A stretch of 64,000 nucleotides of DNA, from the NCBI RefSeq assembly GCF_002285795.1, contig NZ_CP022961.1, positions 3,166,001-3,230,000 of the forward strand, read 5' to 3'. The notes under the pieces were generated by a model that searched no databases, was not told where the DNA came from, and saw nothing but the letters and a program-made list of their open reading frames with translations. Position numbers and translations under genes: made by a program. The stretch comes from Plantactinospora sp. KBS50 (GTDB lineage: Bacteria; Actinomycetota; Actinomycetes; Mycobacteriales; Micromonosporaceae). The stretch's first letter is position 1. Each line of letters starts with the position of its first letter. This document shows positions 39,668-48,417 of the stretch, piece by piece.

Positions 39668-41057
39668 CCAGCCCCAGCAGCAGGACGCCCAGGCCGAGAC
39701 CGAACACCAGCCACCACACCCCGCGGGCCGCGTCGACGAACGCCTCGCCGGAGGAAACGGCACCGCCGTGGGCCGCGGCCGAGCCCAGCAGGCTGCCGGC
39801 GATCGCCACGCCGAGGGTGGTGCCGGTCTGGCGGCCGGTGGAGGCCAGCGATGCGGCCACCCCGGCCATCGAGCGGGGCATCCCGGCGACCGCGGTGTTG
39901 GTGATCGGCGGGTTGACCGTGCCGAGGAAGACCCCGAACAGCAGGTAGCTGCCGAGCACCGCGGGCAGCGCAGTGGCCGGGCCGAACCAGACCGACACGG
40001 CGCCGCCGGCCGCCAGCGCCGCGCCCGCGACGACCAGCGGCAGCCGCGGACCGCGGGTGCCGACCAGCCGGCCGGTGCCGGGGGAGAGCGCCACGACCAG
40101 CGCACCCACCGGAGCCAGGCACAGCCCCGCGGCCAGCGCCGACATGCCGCGGACGTCCTGGAGGTACTGGGTGCTCACGAACAGGAACGCGCCGAACCCG
40201 CACAGCGCGCACAACGCCATCAGGATCGCCGCGCTGAACGGCACGCTGCGGAACAGCCGCAGTTCCAGGAGCGGGTCGGCGCGGCGCCGCTCGTAGCCCA
40301 GGATGCCGAGCACGCCGGCGGCGGCCGCCGCCAGCAGGCCGAGGATGACCGGCGAGGTCCAGCCCGCCTGGCGGGACTCGATGATCGCGTACACCACGCC
40401 GCCCAGCACGAGGATCACCAGCAGCTGACCCACCGGGTCGAACCGGCGCGCCCGCTCGGCGCGGGATTCCGGGACGAACCGGGCCACCGCCACGATCGCC
40501 ACGACCACGACCGGCACGTTGATCAGGAAGATGGCGTGCCAGCCGAAGCCGTCCACCAGGGCGCCGCCGAGGACCGGGCCCAGCGCCAGCGACAGGCCGC
40601 TCATCGAGGCGAACACCCCGATGGCCCGGGCCCGCTGCGCGGCGTCGGGAAACGTGGTGGCGACGATCGCCATCGCCACCGGGTTGAGCATGGTGCCCCC
40701 GACCGCCTGCACCGCCCGGGCCGCGATCAGCCAGCCGATGCCCGTGGCCAGGCCGCAGAGCAGCGAGCCGAGCCCGAACACGGCCAGGCCGACCTGGAAG
40801 ACCCGGCGCCGGCCCAGCCGGTCGGCCGTCGAACCGGCCAGCACCAGGAAACTGGCCAGCACCAGCGTGTACGCGTCGATCGTCCACTGCAGGCCGGAAA
40901 CCGTGGCGTGCAGGTCGGCGCGGATGGCCGGCAGCGCGACGTTGACGATGGAGATGTCCATCACCACGACGACGATGCTGGTGCAGCAGATGGCCAGCAC
41001 CAGCAGCCGGCGGCGGCGGTCGGCCGCGGACGGTGGCGGAGAGACTGTCATGGTCAT
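39558..41057 (-). CDS. MFS transporter (DHA2/EmrB-like)
   Basis: 499 aa from ATG at 41057 (MTMTVSPPPSAADRRRRLLV) with AAGGACGAGG upstream; the frame is open farther but those residues do not fit. 14-TM exporter with VMDISIVNVALPAIRADLHA, GSTADRLGRRRVFQVG and LGPVLGGALVDGFGW. Convergent with the MarR-linked exporter. No dedicated regulator next to it. Substrate unknown. Confidence 0.9.
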   Translation of the reverse strand: MTMTVSPPPSAADRRRRLLVLAICCTSIVVVVMDISIVNVALPAIRADLHATVSGLQWTIDAYTLVLASFLVLAGSTADRLGRRRVFQVGLAVFGLGSLLCGLATGIGWLIAARAVQAVGGTMLNPVAMAIVATTFPDAAQRARAIGVFASMSGLSLALGPVLGGALVDGFGWHAIFLINVPVVVVAIVAVARFVPESRAERARRFDPVGQLLVILVLGGVVYAIIESRQAGWTSPVILGLLAAAAAGVLGILGYERRRADPLLELRLFRSVPFSAAILMALCALCGFGAFLFVSTQYLQDVRGMSALAAGLCLAPVGALVVALSPGTGRLVGTRGPRLPLVVAGAALAAGGAVSVWFGPATALPAVLGSYLLFGVFLGTVNPPITNTAVAGMPRSMAGVAASLASTGRQTGTTLGVAIAGSLLGSAAAHGGAVSSGEAFVDAARGVWWLVFGLGLGVLLLGLVSTGRRAAGTAARAAALFDTVDGAAPAGGVGPGRRG

Positions 41058-41165
41058 GATCCTCGTCCTTGGAGGGGGCGCGAAGTCAACCCGGCGACGG
41101 TGGCGCCGGGCGACCGGTCGGGCGCCGTACGGCCCGGGGCGCGCCGGGCGGGGTATTTTAGGCTC

Positions 41166-41525
41166 GTGGAACAGGGGGCGGCGTTTCTCATGCGCCGGTG
41201 GCAGAGCCGACCGGGCCGGATGGCGCTTGTCGCGCCGACGCTCGGCGAACTGTGCGGGCCGGTGCACGGGACGGTCGAGCTGCCGCACCGGATGGTCTGG
41301 CAGCCGGTCGCGCTGCGCCGGTTCGACCTGGACGACCCGTACCAGCGGTGCCGCGCGTACGAGATCGTGTTGCGCGAGGCGGTCCGTTTCGAGGAACTGC
41401 GGTCCCTGCTCGCCGGTGCCCTGTTGCGGTGGGTGTGGCCCGATCTGTACCTGCCGCCGGGCGTCCGTCGGGCGTGGGAGGACCACCACCCCGAGCTGGC
41501 CGCGCCGGGTACCGCCGCCGCCTGA
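41166..41525 (+). CDS. small partner gene of AbiEii-like protein
   Basis: 119 aa from GTG at 41166; ATG at 41190 (MRRWQSRPGRMALVAPTLGE) is an alternative. Contains LCGPVHGTVELPHRMVWQP and a conserved-looking RRFDLDDPYQRCRAYEIVLR..WVWPDLYLPPGVRRAWE. It has no recognised HTH, so it differs from classical AbiEi. Its stop overlaps the next start (TGATG), so both proteins are made together. Probable antitoxin or accessory factor by position. Confidence 0.6.
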   Translation: MEQGAAFLMRRWQSRPGRMALVAPTLGELCGPVHGTVELPHRMVWQPVALRRFDLDDPYQRCRAYEIVLREAVRFEELRSLLAGALLRWVWPDLYLPPGVRRAWEDHHPELAAPGTAAA

Positions 41526-42241
41526 TGCCCGACCGGATCGACCCCCTGCGGGACATCGACCCCTTTCAGGAGCGGGTGGCCCGGATCGCGCTGGGTGTGG
41601 CCCGCGACGACGGGTTCGTGTTGGGCGGCGGGCTCGCCCTGGTGGCGCACGGGGTGCTGGTGCGGCCCACCGAGGACATCGACCTGTTCCGGGACTCCGG
41701 CGACGGGGACGGCAGTGGCCCGGCCGCCGCCGGCGGTGGCCTGTCCCTGGCGGCCGCCCGGATCGGGACGGCGCTGACCGCGGCCGGCATCCGCGCCGAG
41801 GTGCAGCCCGTGGAGGGCTGGCTTGCCGAACTGGTGGCCGGGCTGGACGACCAGCTGGTCGAGCTGGTCGCCTACCGGGACGGTACGCCGGCGCAGGTGC
41901 GGCTGACCCTGGGCCGGCTGCACCGCCGGCACGGTCCGGTGGTGCTGGACATCGGCCCGGTGATGCACCTGGACGACCTGCGGGCGTGGAAGGTCGCGGC
42001 CCTGGTGTCGCGGGCCGAGCCGCGCGACTACATCGACGTGGCGGCCTTCCTGGGGTCGATGGACCCGCCCGCGCTGATCGGCCTGGCCCGCACGATGGAT
42101 CCGGCCATCGGGGACGACGAGGTGGCCGCCGTGGGCGCCCGGCTGGACCGGATGCCGGATCGGGAGTTCACCGGCTACGGCCTGGACGCCGCCGCGGTGG
42201 CGGTGCTGCGGCGGCGGTTCGCCGCCTGGCCGGGGCGCTGA
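41525..42241 (+). CDS. AbiEii/AbiGii-type nucleotidyltransferase
   Basis: 238 aa. Nucleotidyltransferase fold with [20 protein letters not shown] and the metal-binding EDIDLF; later [20 protein letters not shown] is the typical AbiEii-family helix with the Lys and Asp. Type IV toxin-antitoxin toxins of this family add nucleotides to tRNA or other targets. The C-terminal 25 codons overlap the convergent pentapeptide gene. Whether it is toxic is inference. Confidence 0.78.
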   Translation: MPDRIDPLRDIDPFQERVARIALGVARDDGFVLGGGLALVAHGVLVRPTEDIDLFRDSGDGDGSGPAAAGGGLSLAAARIGTALTAAGIRAEVQPVEGWLAELVAGLDDQLVELVAYRDGTPAQVRLTLGRLHRRHGPVVLDIGPVMHLDDLRAWKVAALVSRAEPRDYIDVAAFLGSMDPPALIGLARTMDPAIGDDEVAAVGARLDRMPDREFTGYGLDAAAVAVLRRRFAAWPGR

Positions 42242-43142
42242 CCGGGGTCGGGGCGCTCACCGGGCGGTCCGGCCAGTGCGCCGGGCGGGTCAGCGCCGCC
42301 GGCAGCCGGGTGGCCGGGTCGCCGGTGGCGGCGTCGAGCTGGGGCTGGGTCAGGAACAGCGCGTCCCGCAGGTCGGCGCCGGCCAGCCGGGCGCCGCGGG
42401 TGTCCGCGCCGGTCAGGTCCGCCAGGCGCAGGTCCGCGCCGCGCAGGTCGGTGCCGATCAGGTACGCCCCCCGCAGGTTCGCCCCGCGCAGGTCGGCACC
42501 GCGGTGATCCGTCCCCGTCAGGTCGGCGCCGCGTAGCTGTGGGCCGGGCCGCCGGGCGCGGGCCAACTCGCTGGCACTTGTCAACAAAGCATTGACAGAT
42601 GCCCGGCGGGTGGCGACGTCGGTCGCGAGGATCGTCTCCGGGTCGGCGTCGACGAGCCGGTACAGCTCGGCCAGCGCCGCGTCCAGGTCGGCGTGCCGCG
42701 GCCGGGCGGCCGGCAGTGCCCGCGCCGCGCTCAGGTACGCGAGCAGTTCGTGCAGTTGTCGCTGCACGGCGAACACCCGGAACATCTGGCCGGCCGTCTC
42801 CGGGTGGCCCCGCCAGTCCCGGCCGCCGTAGGTGACCCGGGAGACGCGCTGGCCGGCGCCGAAGCAGTCGAAGACCGTGCAGCCGGCGAAGCCGCGCCGC
42901 CGCAGGTCGGCGTGGATGCCGCAGCGGAAGTCGGCGCGCAGGTTCGGGCAGGCGTGGCCGGCGGGCTTGTCCAGCGCGAACTCCGCCGAGGCGGCGAAGG
43001 CCGGCGCGACGCAGCACAGCCCGAAGCAGCGGGCGCAGTCGGCCCGCAGCGCGTCCTGGGGCGCGTCCCGGGCGGGGTGCGGGGGGAATCGGGCAGGGCG
43101 AGGTCTCCGATCCGGGGGCTTCGGTCCGGACCCGCCCATCAT
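42168..43142 (-). CDS. Cys-rich pentapeptide-repeat protein
   Basis: 324 aa from ATG at 43142 (or 43139). The N-terminal half has a conserved cysteine pattern ([49 protein letters not shown]) that may bind a metal or Fe-S cluster. The middle (about 205-265) has pentapeptide repeats [20 protein letters not shown] forming a right-handed beta-helix. This combined family is common in actinobacteria; function unknown. The C-terminal tail, Pro/Arg-rich, overlaps the AbiEii-like gene. Confidence 0.82.
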   Translation of the reverse strand: MMGGSGPKPPDRRPRPARFPPHPARDAPQDALRADCARCFGLCCVAPAFAASAEFALDKPAGHACPNLRADFRCGIHADLRRRGFAGCTVFDCFGAGQRVSRVTYGGRDWRGHPETAGQMFRVFAVQRQLHELLAYLSAARALPAARPRHADLDAALAELYRLVDADPETILATDVATRRASVNALLTSASELARARRPGPQLRGADLTGTDHRGADLRGANLRGAYLIGTDLRGADLRLADLTGADTRGARLAGADLRDALFLTQPQLDAATGDPATRLPAALTRPAHWPDRPVSAPTPVSAPARRRTAAAAPPPRRRPGRSR

Positions 43143-43236
43143 GGCATCGCCTGCCGCGCCACCCCACGCGCGGCGGGCGACCGTCGCGTGCCACCCGGAG
43201 TGGCCCAGGTCACTTCCCGGCGCGGGCGCTTTCGAG

Positions 43237-43297
43237 TTGACGACCCCTCCCGGAGCGAGGTAAATAAGAAGAGGAAGTTGAGTCACAGCCACTCAAC
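43237..43297 (+). promoter_or_regulatory. hsp20 promoter with HAIR (HspR) site
   Basis: TTGACG (43237-43242), 18 nt spacer, TAAATA (43261-43266). Then GTTGAGT-CACAGCC-ACTCAAC (43277-43297), matching the HAIR consensus CTTGAGT-N7-ACTCAAG for the HspR repressor with one change in each outer base. Confidence 0.85.
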
Positions 43298-43372
43298 CCA
43301 GAGCTTCGAAATCCTGAGGCTTCGACACCCGAGGTCTCGAACACGTGGGAGATTCGAGGAGGAGGCGCCACC

Positions 43373-43798
43373 ATGTTGATGCGTACCGACCCGTTCCGGG
43401 AGATGGACCGCTTCGCGGAGCAGTTCTTCGGCACCAGCACCCGGCCGGCGGTGATGCACCTGGACGCGTACCGCGACGGCGAGTACTTCTACGCCGCCTT
43501 CGACCTGCCCGGCGTCGACCCGGACAGCATCGACTGCACCGTCGAGCGCAACGTGCTGACGGTGCGGGCGGAGCGTCGCCGGCCCACCGGTGACAAGGTC
43601 GAGCTGGTCGCGGCCGAGCGCCCGATGGGTGTCTTCACCCGGCAGCTGTTCCTCGGCGACACCCTGGACACCGAGAAGCTGGAGGCCGGCTACGAGAACG
43701 GGGTGCTGACCCTGCGCATCCCGGTCGCCGAGCGGGCCAAGCCGCGCAAGATCTCGATCGCCGCGACCGGCAACGGCCGGCAGCCGATCAACGCCTGA
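43373..43798 (+). CDS. Hsp20/alpha-crystallin family chaperone
   Basis: 141 aa. Small heat-shock holdase: alpha-crystallin domain with AFDLPGVDPDSIDCTVERNV, MGVFTRQLFLGDTLD and YENGVLTLRIPVAERAKPRK. Strong ribosome binding site GAGGAGGAGG. The HAIR element upstream predicts repression by HspR and release on heat shock, as for hsp18-type genes in Streptomyces. Confidence 0.95.
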   Translation: MLMRTDPFREMDRFAEQFFGTSTRPAVMHLDAYRDGEYFYAAFDLPGVDPDSIDCTVERNVLTVRAERRRPTGDKVELVAAERPMGVFTRQLFLGDTLDTEKLEAGYENGVLTLRIPVAERAKPRKISIAATGNGRQPINA

Positions 43799-43827
43799 CG
43801 ATCAGCGCCTGATCGTCGTACCCGCAA

Positions 43828-43862
43828 GCGGCGGCGGCCCGGATGCTCCGGGCCGCCGCCGC
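43828..43862 (+). terminator. terminator of hsp20
   Basis: Perfect 15-bp stem, 43828-43842 against 43848-43862, loop ATGCT, followed by GGTGTTTG. Confidence 0.8.
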
Positions 43863-43968
43863 GGTGTTTGCGCCCGCGCCACCCCGTCGCCGCGGCAGGG
43901 GCACCCGCCGGCCGATGCCCGGGCGCGTCGGCTTCGCTTCCCGGCCCCGATCTGGGAATCTTTCTCGC

Positions 43969-44958
43969 ATGTCCGGTTCCGCCCTGTCCGCCCGGGTCCG
44001 CGCCACGCTCGACCGACCCACCGCGGCCCTGGACTTCACCGACGCCTGGCTGCGCAACCGGCGGCTGTCCGAGCACACCCGCACCGCGTACCGCGGGGAC
44101 GTGGCCGGCTGGCTGGGCTGGTGCGCCGGGCACGGCGTGGACCCGCTGGCGGCCGTGTTCCTCGACGTCAACACCTACGCCCGCGAGCTGGAGGAGTCCG
44201 GCACCGCTGGCCGGCCGCTGTCGGGCGCCACCGTGGCCCGCAAGCTGTCCGCGCTGTCGAGCTGGTACGACTTCCTGCTCAAGCTCGGCGCGGTGCCGAC
44301 CAACCCGGTCGCCGGTGCCGACCGGCCGCGGGTGGACCGGGACCATTCCAGCACGGTCGGGCTGACCTCGGCCGAGGTGGACGCGTTGCTGGCGGCCGCG
44401 GCGGCGGCCACCGGCGGCACCGCGGCCCGCAACGTCGCGGTGGTCACCCTCCTGGCCGACCTGGGCCTGCGGGTCGGTGAGCTGGTCTCCCTCGACCTGG
44501 CCGACCTGGGTCAGGAACGCGGCCACCGCAGCGTCCGGTTCGTCGGCAAGGGCGGCCGGCCGCGCCGCCGTGCCCTCACCCCCGCCTCGGTGCAGGCCGT
44601 CGAGGCGTACCTGCGGGACCGGGCGGCCGCGGCGGGAGTGCCGGTCGAGCGTCTCGACGGGCCGCTGCTGGTCACCGCCAGCGGCGCCCGGCTGGACCGG
44701 CACGCGGTGTTCCGGCTGGTCCGCCGGCTGGCCCGGGCGGCCGGCATCCCGGCCTGGGCGTCGCTGTCGCCGCACTCGCTGCGGCACGCGTTCGCCACCG
44801 CGGCCCGTGCCGAGGGGGTGCCGCTGGAGGACGTGCAGGACGCGATGGGGCACGCCGATCCGCGGACCACCCGCCGCTACGACCGGGACCGGCACAACCT
44901 GGACCGGGATCCGGCGTACGCGATCTGGGCGGCCCGCGCCCGCCGGGGCACGGACTGA
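43969..44958 (+). CDS. tyrosine recombinase (XerC/D-like)
   Basis: 329 aa from ATG at 43969. SAM-like core-binding N-terminus (FTDAWLRNRRLSEHTRTAYR) and catalytic domain with Arg I in LADLGLRVGELVSLDL, His-x-x-Arg in SPHSLRHAFATAAR, the second His in GHADPRTTRRYDR and Tyr there. Complete catalytic set. No mobile-element cargo or att sites noticed around it, so a chromosomal or stand-alone recombinase is as likely as an integrase. Confidence 0.87.
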   Translation: MSGSALSARVRATLDRPTAALDFTDAWLRNRRLSEHTRTAYRGDVAGWLGWCAGHGVDPLAAVFLDVNTYARELEESGTAGRPLSGATVARKLSALSSWYDFLLKLGAVPTNPVAGADRPRVDRDHSSTVGLTSAEVDALLAAAAAATGGTAARNVAVVTLLADLGLRVGELVSLDLADLGQERGHRSVRFVGKGGRPRRRALTPASVQAVEAYLRDRAAAAGVPVERLDGPLLVTASGARLDRHAVFRLVRRLARAAGIPAWASLSPHSLRHAFATAARAEGVPLEDVQDAMGHADPRTTRRYDRDRHNLDRDPAYAIWAARARRGTD

Positions 44959-45030
44959 CCCCCGTCACCGGCCGTGCCCGGCGCGGGTGGGCCCGACGGG
45001 GGTCGGCCCGGCGCGGGTGGGTCCGTGCGG

Positions 45031-45492
45031 TCAGGGACGCTCGCCGGCCGCCGGTGCCGCGGCCGCCGGGGCGGTGGCGGCCGGTGCGGTGGTGGACTGT
45101 GCCGCGGACGCCGGTGCCGGTGCCGTCGGCTCGGGGTCCAGGCCCAGGGCGGCCCGGGCCAGCTCCAGCGCCTGCCGGGGGGCCACACCCAGTTCGTGAC
45201 TGCGGGCGGCGTAGTCGACGGCCAACCGGCGGGCCTCCTCGGACGCCCCGGCCGCGCGGGCGGTGACGAAGCTGCCGTGCCGGCCCCGGGTGGCCACCAG
45301 ACCGGCCCGTTCCAGCTCCCGGTACGCCCGGGCGACGGTGTTCGCGGCCAGCCCGAGGTCGCTGGCCAGATCCCGGACCGGCGGCAGGCGGGTGCCCGCG
45401 GGCAGCTCGCCGCCGGCCGCGAGCGCCGCGATGCCCGCCCGGATCTGCTCGTACGGCGGGACCGGGGCGCTCGGGTCGATCGTCAGCGCAAT
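45031..45492 (-). CDS. GntR family regulator (YtrA-like), start codon unclear
   Basis: About 153 aa. The winged helix is complete: DPSAPVPPYEQIRAGIAALA, GTRLPPVRDLASDLGLAANT and VARAYRELERAGLVATRGRH. The short C-terminus (DYAARSHELGVAPRQALELA) and low-complexity Ala/Pro tail mark the small YtrA-type. No ATG, GTG or TTG exists in frame near the expected start; ATT at 45492 (giving ALTIDPSAP) is the best fit, and TACATT 7-12 nt upstream looks like a -10, so leaderless translation or a base error is possible. Confidence 0.8.
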   Translation of the reverse strand: MALTIDPSAPVPPYEQIRAGIAALAAGGELPAGTRLPPVRDLASDLGLAANTVARAYRELERAGLVATRGRHGSFVTARAAGASEEARRLAVDYAARSHELGVAPRQALELARAALGLDPEPTAPAPASAAQSTTAPAATAPAAAAPAAGERP

Positions 45493-45585
45493 GATCGGTC
45501 GAATGTACCAACCGGGCGCTCCGTCGCGCGGCCGGGACGTACCTGGTGCTTTGCCTGCGGCCCGGGCGCCGCGGTCTCTACGTTG

Positions 45586-46053
45586 GTGGACGTGTCCTAC
45601 GAGGCCGCCGCGCAGCGACCGACCCGCCGGCCGCCGGTGCTGCGGACCGCGCTGCTGTCGGCGGGTGTGCTGATCGTGGTGTGCTGCGTCGGCGCGGCCG
45701 GGCTCGGCGCCTGGAACTTCCAGATCCTGCGCGGCACCAGCGGCCCGGTGCGGGACGCCGCGGACACCTTCCTGCGGGACGTGTCGGCGGGAAACGCGGG
45801 GCACGCGTACGACGAACTGTGCCCTGCCACCCGGCAGCGGTGGAACCGGGACGAGTTCGTGCGGCACGCCACCGGTCCGGAGGCGGTGCTGCGGTACACC
45901 GTCAAGGAGGTGAAGGTGGCCACCAGGGACGGCCAGCCCCGCGGGTCGGTGGCGGTGCAACTGGTGCGCCGCAGCGGCACGGTGCAGCGCCGCACCCTGG
46001 TGGTGGTCCGCGACGGCGACGTGTGGCGGGTCTGCGGCGACGTACCCGTCTGA
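45586..46053 (+). CDS. membrane-anchored protein, DUF4878-like
   Basis: 155 aa, GTG at 45586 (45592 also possible). One N-terminal membrane helix (LLSAGVLIVVCCVGAAGLGA) and an extracytoplasmic NTF2-like domain: VRDAADTFLRDVSAGNAGHA, YDELCPATRQRWNRDEFVRH, ending VRDGDVWRVCGDVPV. Two Cys may form a disulfide. Divergent from the GntR gene, which may regulate it. Function unknown. Confidence 0.7.
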   Translation: MDVSYEAAAQRPTRRPPVLRTALLSAGVLIVVCCVGAAGLGAWNFQILRGTSGPVRDAADTFLRDVSAGNAGHAYDELCPATRQRWNRDEFVRHATGPEAVLRYTVKEVKVATRDGQPRGSVAVQLVRRSGTVQRRTLVVVRDGDVWRVCGDVPV

Positions 46054-46062
46054 GCGGGTGGG

Positions 46063-46778
46063 TCAGCCGCCCAGGGCGGGACCCAGATCCCCGGTGCGGT
46101 GGTGGCGGCGGCACAGCACCTGGTAGCGCACCCGCGCCGAGTCCACGGTGTCGCCGATGACCACCTGTTCCCCTCTCGGGCCACGGCGCCGTCGACAACC
46201 CGGGCGTTGAGCAGCCCCTCCCGGCCGCACCAGCACAACACCTCGACCTGGATCCGGGCCACCTCGTCGGCCAGTTCGAACAGCCGCTGCGCCGCGGGGA
46301 ACAGGCCGGAGCGGAAGTCGGTGGCCAGGCCGAAGGCGAACACGTCCACGTCGTGCGCGTCGACCAGTTCGGCCATCTGCTCCACGTGCGCGATCGTGTA
46401 GAAGCTGGCCTCGTCGCAGATCAGGTAGTCGACCCCGATGCCCTGCGCCCACCGGTCGCGGACCAGGGACAGCAGGTCGAGTTCGTCGGTGACCTCGATG
46501 GCGTCGTGCGCGATGCCGATCCGCGAGGTGATCCGCGGCCCCAGCGACCGGTCGATGCGGGTGAGCACCAGGCCGCGCCGGCCCTGCCGGGCGTGGTTGT
46601 AGTTCATCTGCAGGGCCATCGTCGACTTGCCGCAGTCCATCGGCCCCCAGAAGAACTTCAGCGCCGCCGCGTGCCGGGGCCGCCCGTCCTGCCGCTCCGG
46701 GACGCAACCCGCGTGCTCCGGTCCGGCGGCGCCGGGATGGACGAGGCAGGTCGGTGCGAGGGCGGAGTCGTCGGTCAC
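46063..46778 (-). pseudogene. tdk: thymidine kinase, one-base frameshift
   Basis: P-loop LKFFWGPMDCGKSTMALQMN, lasso-region and zinc-binding CWCGREGLLNARVVDG; it should phosphorylate thymidine. The frame breaks after DGAVAREG near 46175; the other frame continues EQVVIGDTVDSARVRYQVLC and RRHHRTGD to a stop at 46063. Adding one G to the GGGG run restores 238 aa, including the last zinc Cys/His. Most likely a sequencing error; otherwise the gene is broken. Confidence 0.85.
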
Positions 46779-46832
46779 GGTCGGGCAGCCTAGCCCATGG
46801 CCGCGATGATGATCTCCGGTTCGGGTCGCGGG

Positions 46833-46860
46833 TGTGGGGGGCGGCGCACCGCCCCCCACA
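46833..46860 (-). terminator. terminator of the UMF1-type MFS gene
   Basis: TGTGGGGGGCGG (46833-46844) pairs perfectly with CCGCCCCCCACA (46849-46860), loop CGCA, 4 nt past the MFS stop. Confidence 0.75.
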
Positions 46861-46863
46861 GCC

Positions 46864-48417
46864 CTACAACAGCCGCGGCGGGGTGTTGCCGGCGGCGATC
46901 ACGGCCCGGCGCATCGGTACGGCCAGCAGCAGCACGAACCCGACCACGAAGAAGATCAGCAGCGACACCAGGCCGACCCGGTAACTGTTGGTCAACTGGA
47001 ACACCAGCCCGAACGCCAGCGGCCCGAGCCAGCTCGTGCCCTTGTCGCTGATCTCGTAGAAGCCGTAGTACTCGCCCTCCTTGCCCACCGGGATGAGCTG
47101 GCTGAACAGCGACCGGCTCAGCGCCTGGCTGCCGCCCAGCACCAGCCCGATGGCGGCGCCGAGCACCATGAACGGCAGCGGTGCCTCGGCGGGCAGCCGG
47201 AACGCGGCGAGGATCACCCCGGTCCACAGCACCAGGCTGAACAGCACGGTCTTCCACGCCCCGATCCGCCGGGCCAGGGCGCCCAGCAGCAGCGACCCGC
47301 CGAAGGCCAGGAACTGCACCAGCAGGATCGTCACGATCAGCGTGGACTGCTCCAGCCGCAGTTCCTTGGTGCCGTACTGGCTGGCCAGCGCGATGACGGT
47401 CTGGATGCCGTCGTTGTAGACCAGGTAGGCCAGCAGGAAGAACAGCGTCAGCGGGTACGCCTTGAGCCCGCGCAGCGTCCCGCCGAGCTGCCGGAACCCG
47501 TCGGTGAGCACGTTGCCCCCGGCGGCGGCGTCGGGGGCCGGGTGTTCGCGCAGCCAGCGCAGCGGCACCAGGGTGAACGCCGCCCACCACACGCCGGCCG
47601 AGACGATGCTCCAGCGGGCCAGGTCGAGGGTGCGTTGCGGGTCGCCGCTGCGGCTGAGCAGGGTGACCGCCACCAGGTTGACCGCGAGCAGCAGTCCGCC
47701 GCCGAGGTAGCCCAGGGCCCAACCGCGGCTGGAGATGGCGTCCCGGTCGTCCGGGCCGCCCAACTGCGGCAGGAACGAGTTGTAGACCACCACGCTGGCC
47801 CCGAAGGCGACGTTGGCGATCAGGAACAGGAACCCGCCCAGCAGGTAACGGTCCCCGGTGACCAGCGCGAACGCGGCGGTGGCCGCCGCGCCGGTGAACG
47901 CGGCGCCGGCCAGCAGCCGCTTCTTGTGCCGGGACCGGTCGGCCACCGCACCCATCACCGGCAGCACGAACACGGTCAGCAGCACCGACAGCGACACCAG
48001 GTACGGGAAGTAGGAGCCGGCGGCCACCGTGATGCCCAGCGGGTGCACCGTACCGGTGCAGTCGTCGGCGTCGATCGCGCAGCCGGCGGCGCGTTCGGTG
48101 ACGGTGGTCAGGAACGGCCCGAGGAAGACCGTGACCACGGTGGTGGAGAACGCCGAGTTCGCCCAGTCGTAGAAGTACCAGCCGGTCCGTTCCCGGCGGG
48201 TGGACCGGGGCGGCCCGGCTGCCGGCCCGTCCCCGGCGGGCTCGTCCCCGGCGGGCTCCCCGCCGGTCGGTTCGTCGGCGGCGGTGCCGCCGGAGGCGCC
48301 GTCCGGGCTGTGACCGGAGGCGCCGTCCGGAGCGTCGGCGGTGGAGACCAAGGCGGATCCTTCCGGCTGGGCGGCCACCGCCGCCGACCTACTGCGGGTC
48401 GGCCGGCCAGTGACCAC
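46864..48417 (-). CDS. MFS transporter, UMF1/Atg22-like
   Basis: 517 aa from the GTG at 48417, though a TTG at 48351 with GGAAGGATCC upstream is as likely. About 12 membrane segments; starts with WYFYDWANSAFSTTVVTVFL, the hallmark of the Atg22/UMF1 family, and later PVMGAVADRSRHKKRLLAG, LGGGLLLAVNL and GSQALSRSLFSQLIPVGKEG. Vacuolar amino-acid effluxers are the studied eukaryotic relatives. The N-terminal 75 residues are a repetitive GGEPAGDEPAGDG-type linker. Overlaps the upstream GDPD gene. Confidence 0.87.
   Translation of the reverse strand: MVTGRPTRSRSAAVAAQPEGSALVSTADAPDGASGHSPDGASGGTAADEPTGGEPAGDEPAGDGPAAGPPRSTRRERTGWYFYDWANSAFSTTVVTVFLGPFLTTVTERAAGCAIDADDCTGTVHPLGITVAAGSYFPYLVSLSVLLTVFVLPVMGAVADRSRHKKRLLAGAAFTGAAATAAFALVTGDRYLLGGFLFLIANVAFGASVVVYNSFLPQLGGPDDRDAISSRGWALGYLGGGLLLAVNLVAVTLLSRSGDPQRTLDLARWSIVSAGVWWAAFTLVPLRWLREHPAPDAAAGGNVLTDGFRQLGGTLRGLKAYPLTLFFLLAYLVYNDGIQTVIALASQYGTKELRLEQSTLIVTILLVQFLAFGGSLLLGALARRIGAWKTVLFSLVLWTGVILAAFRLPAEAPLPFMVLGAAIGLVLGGSQALSRSLFSQLIPVGKEGEYYGFYEISDKGTSWLGPLAFGLVFQLTNSYRVGLVSLLIFFVVGFVLLLAVPMRRAVIAAGNTPPRLL

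Noticed and set aside
43969-44958. Phage integrase of a prophage
   Set aside because: No phage structural, excision or att features surround it.
48230-48310. Short repeats GGCGGGCTC..CCCCGGC as a regulatory repeat
   Set aside because: They lie within the Gly/Glu/Pro/Ala linker of the MFS protein and are explained by its repeated peptide.
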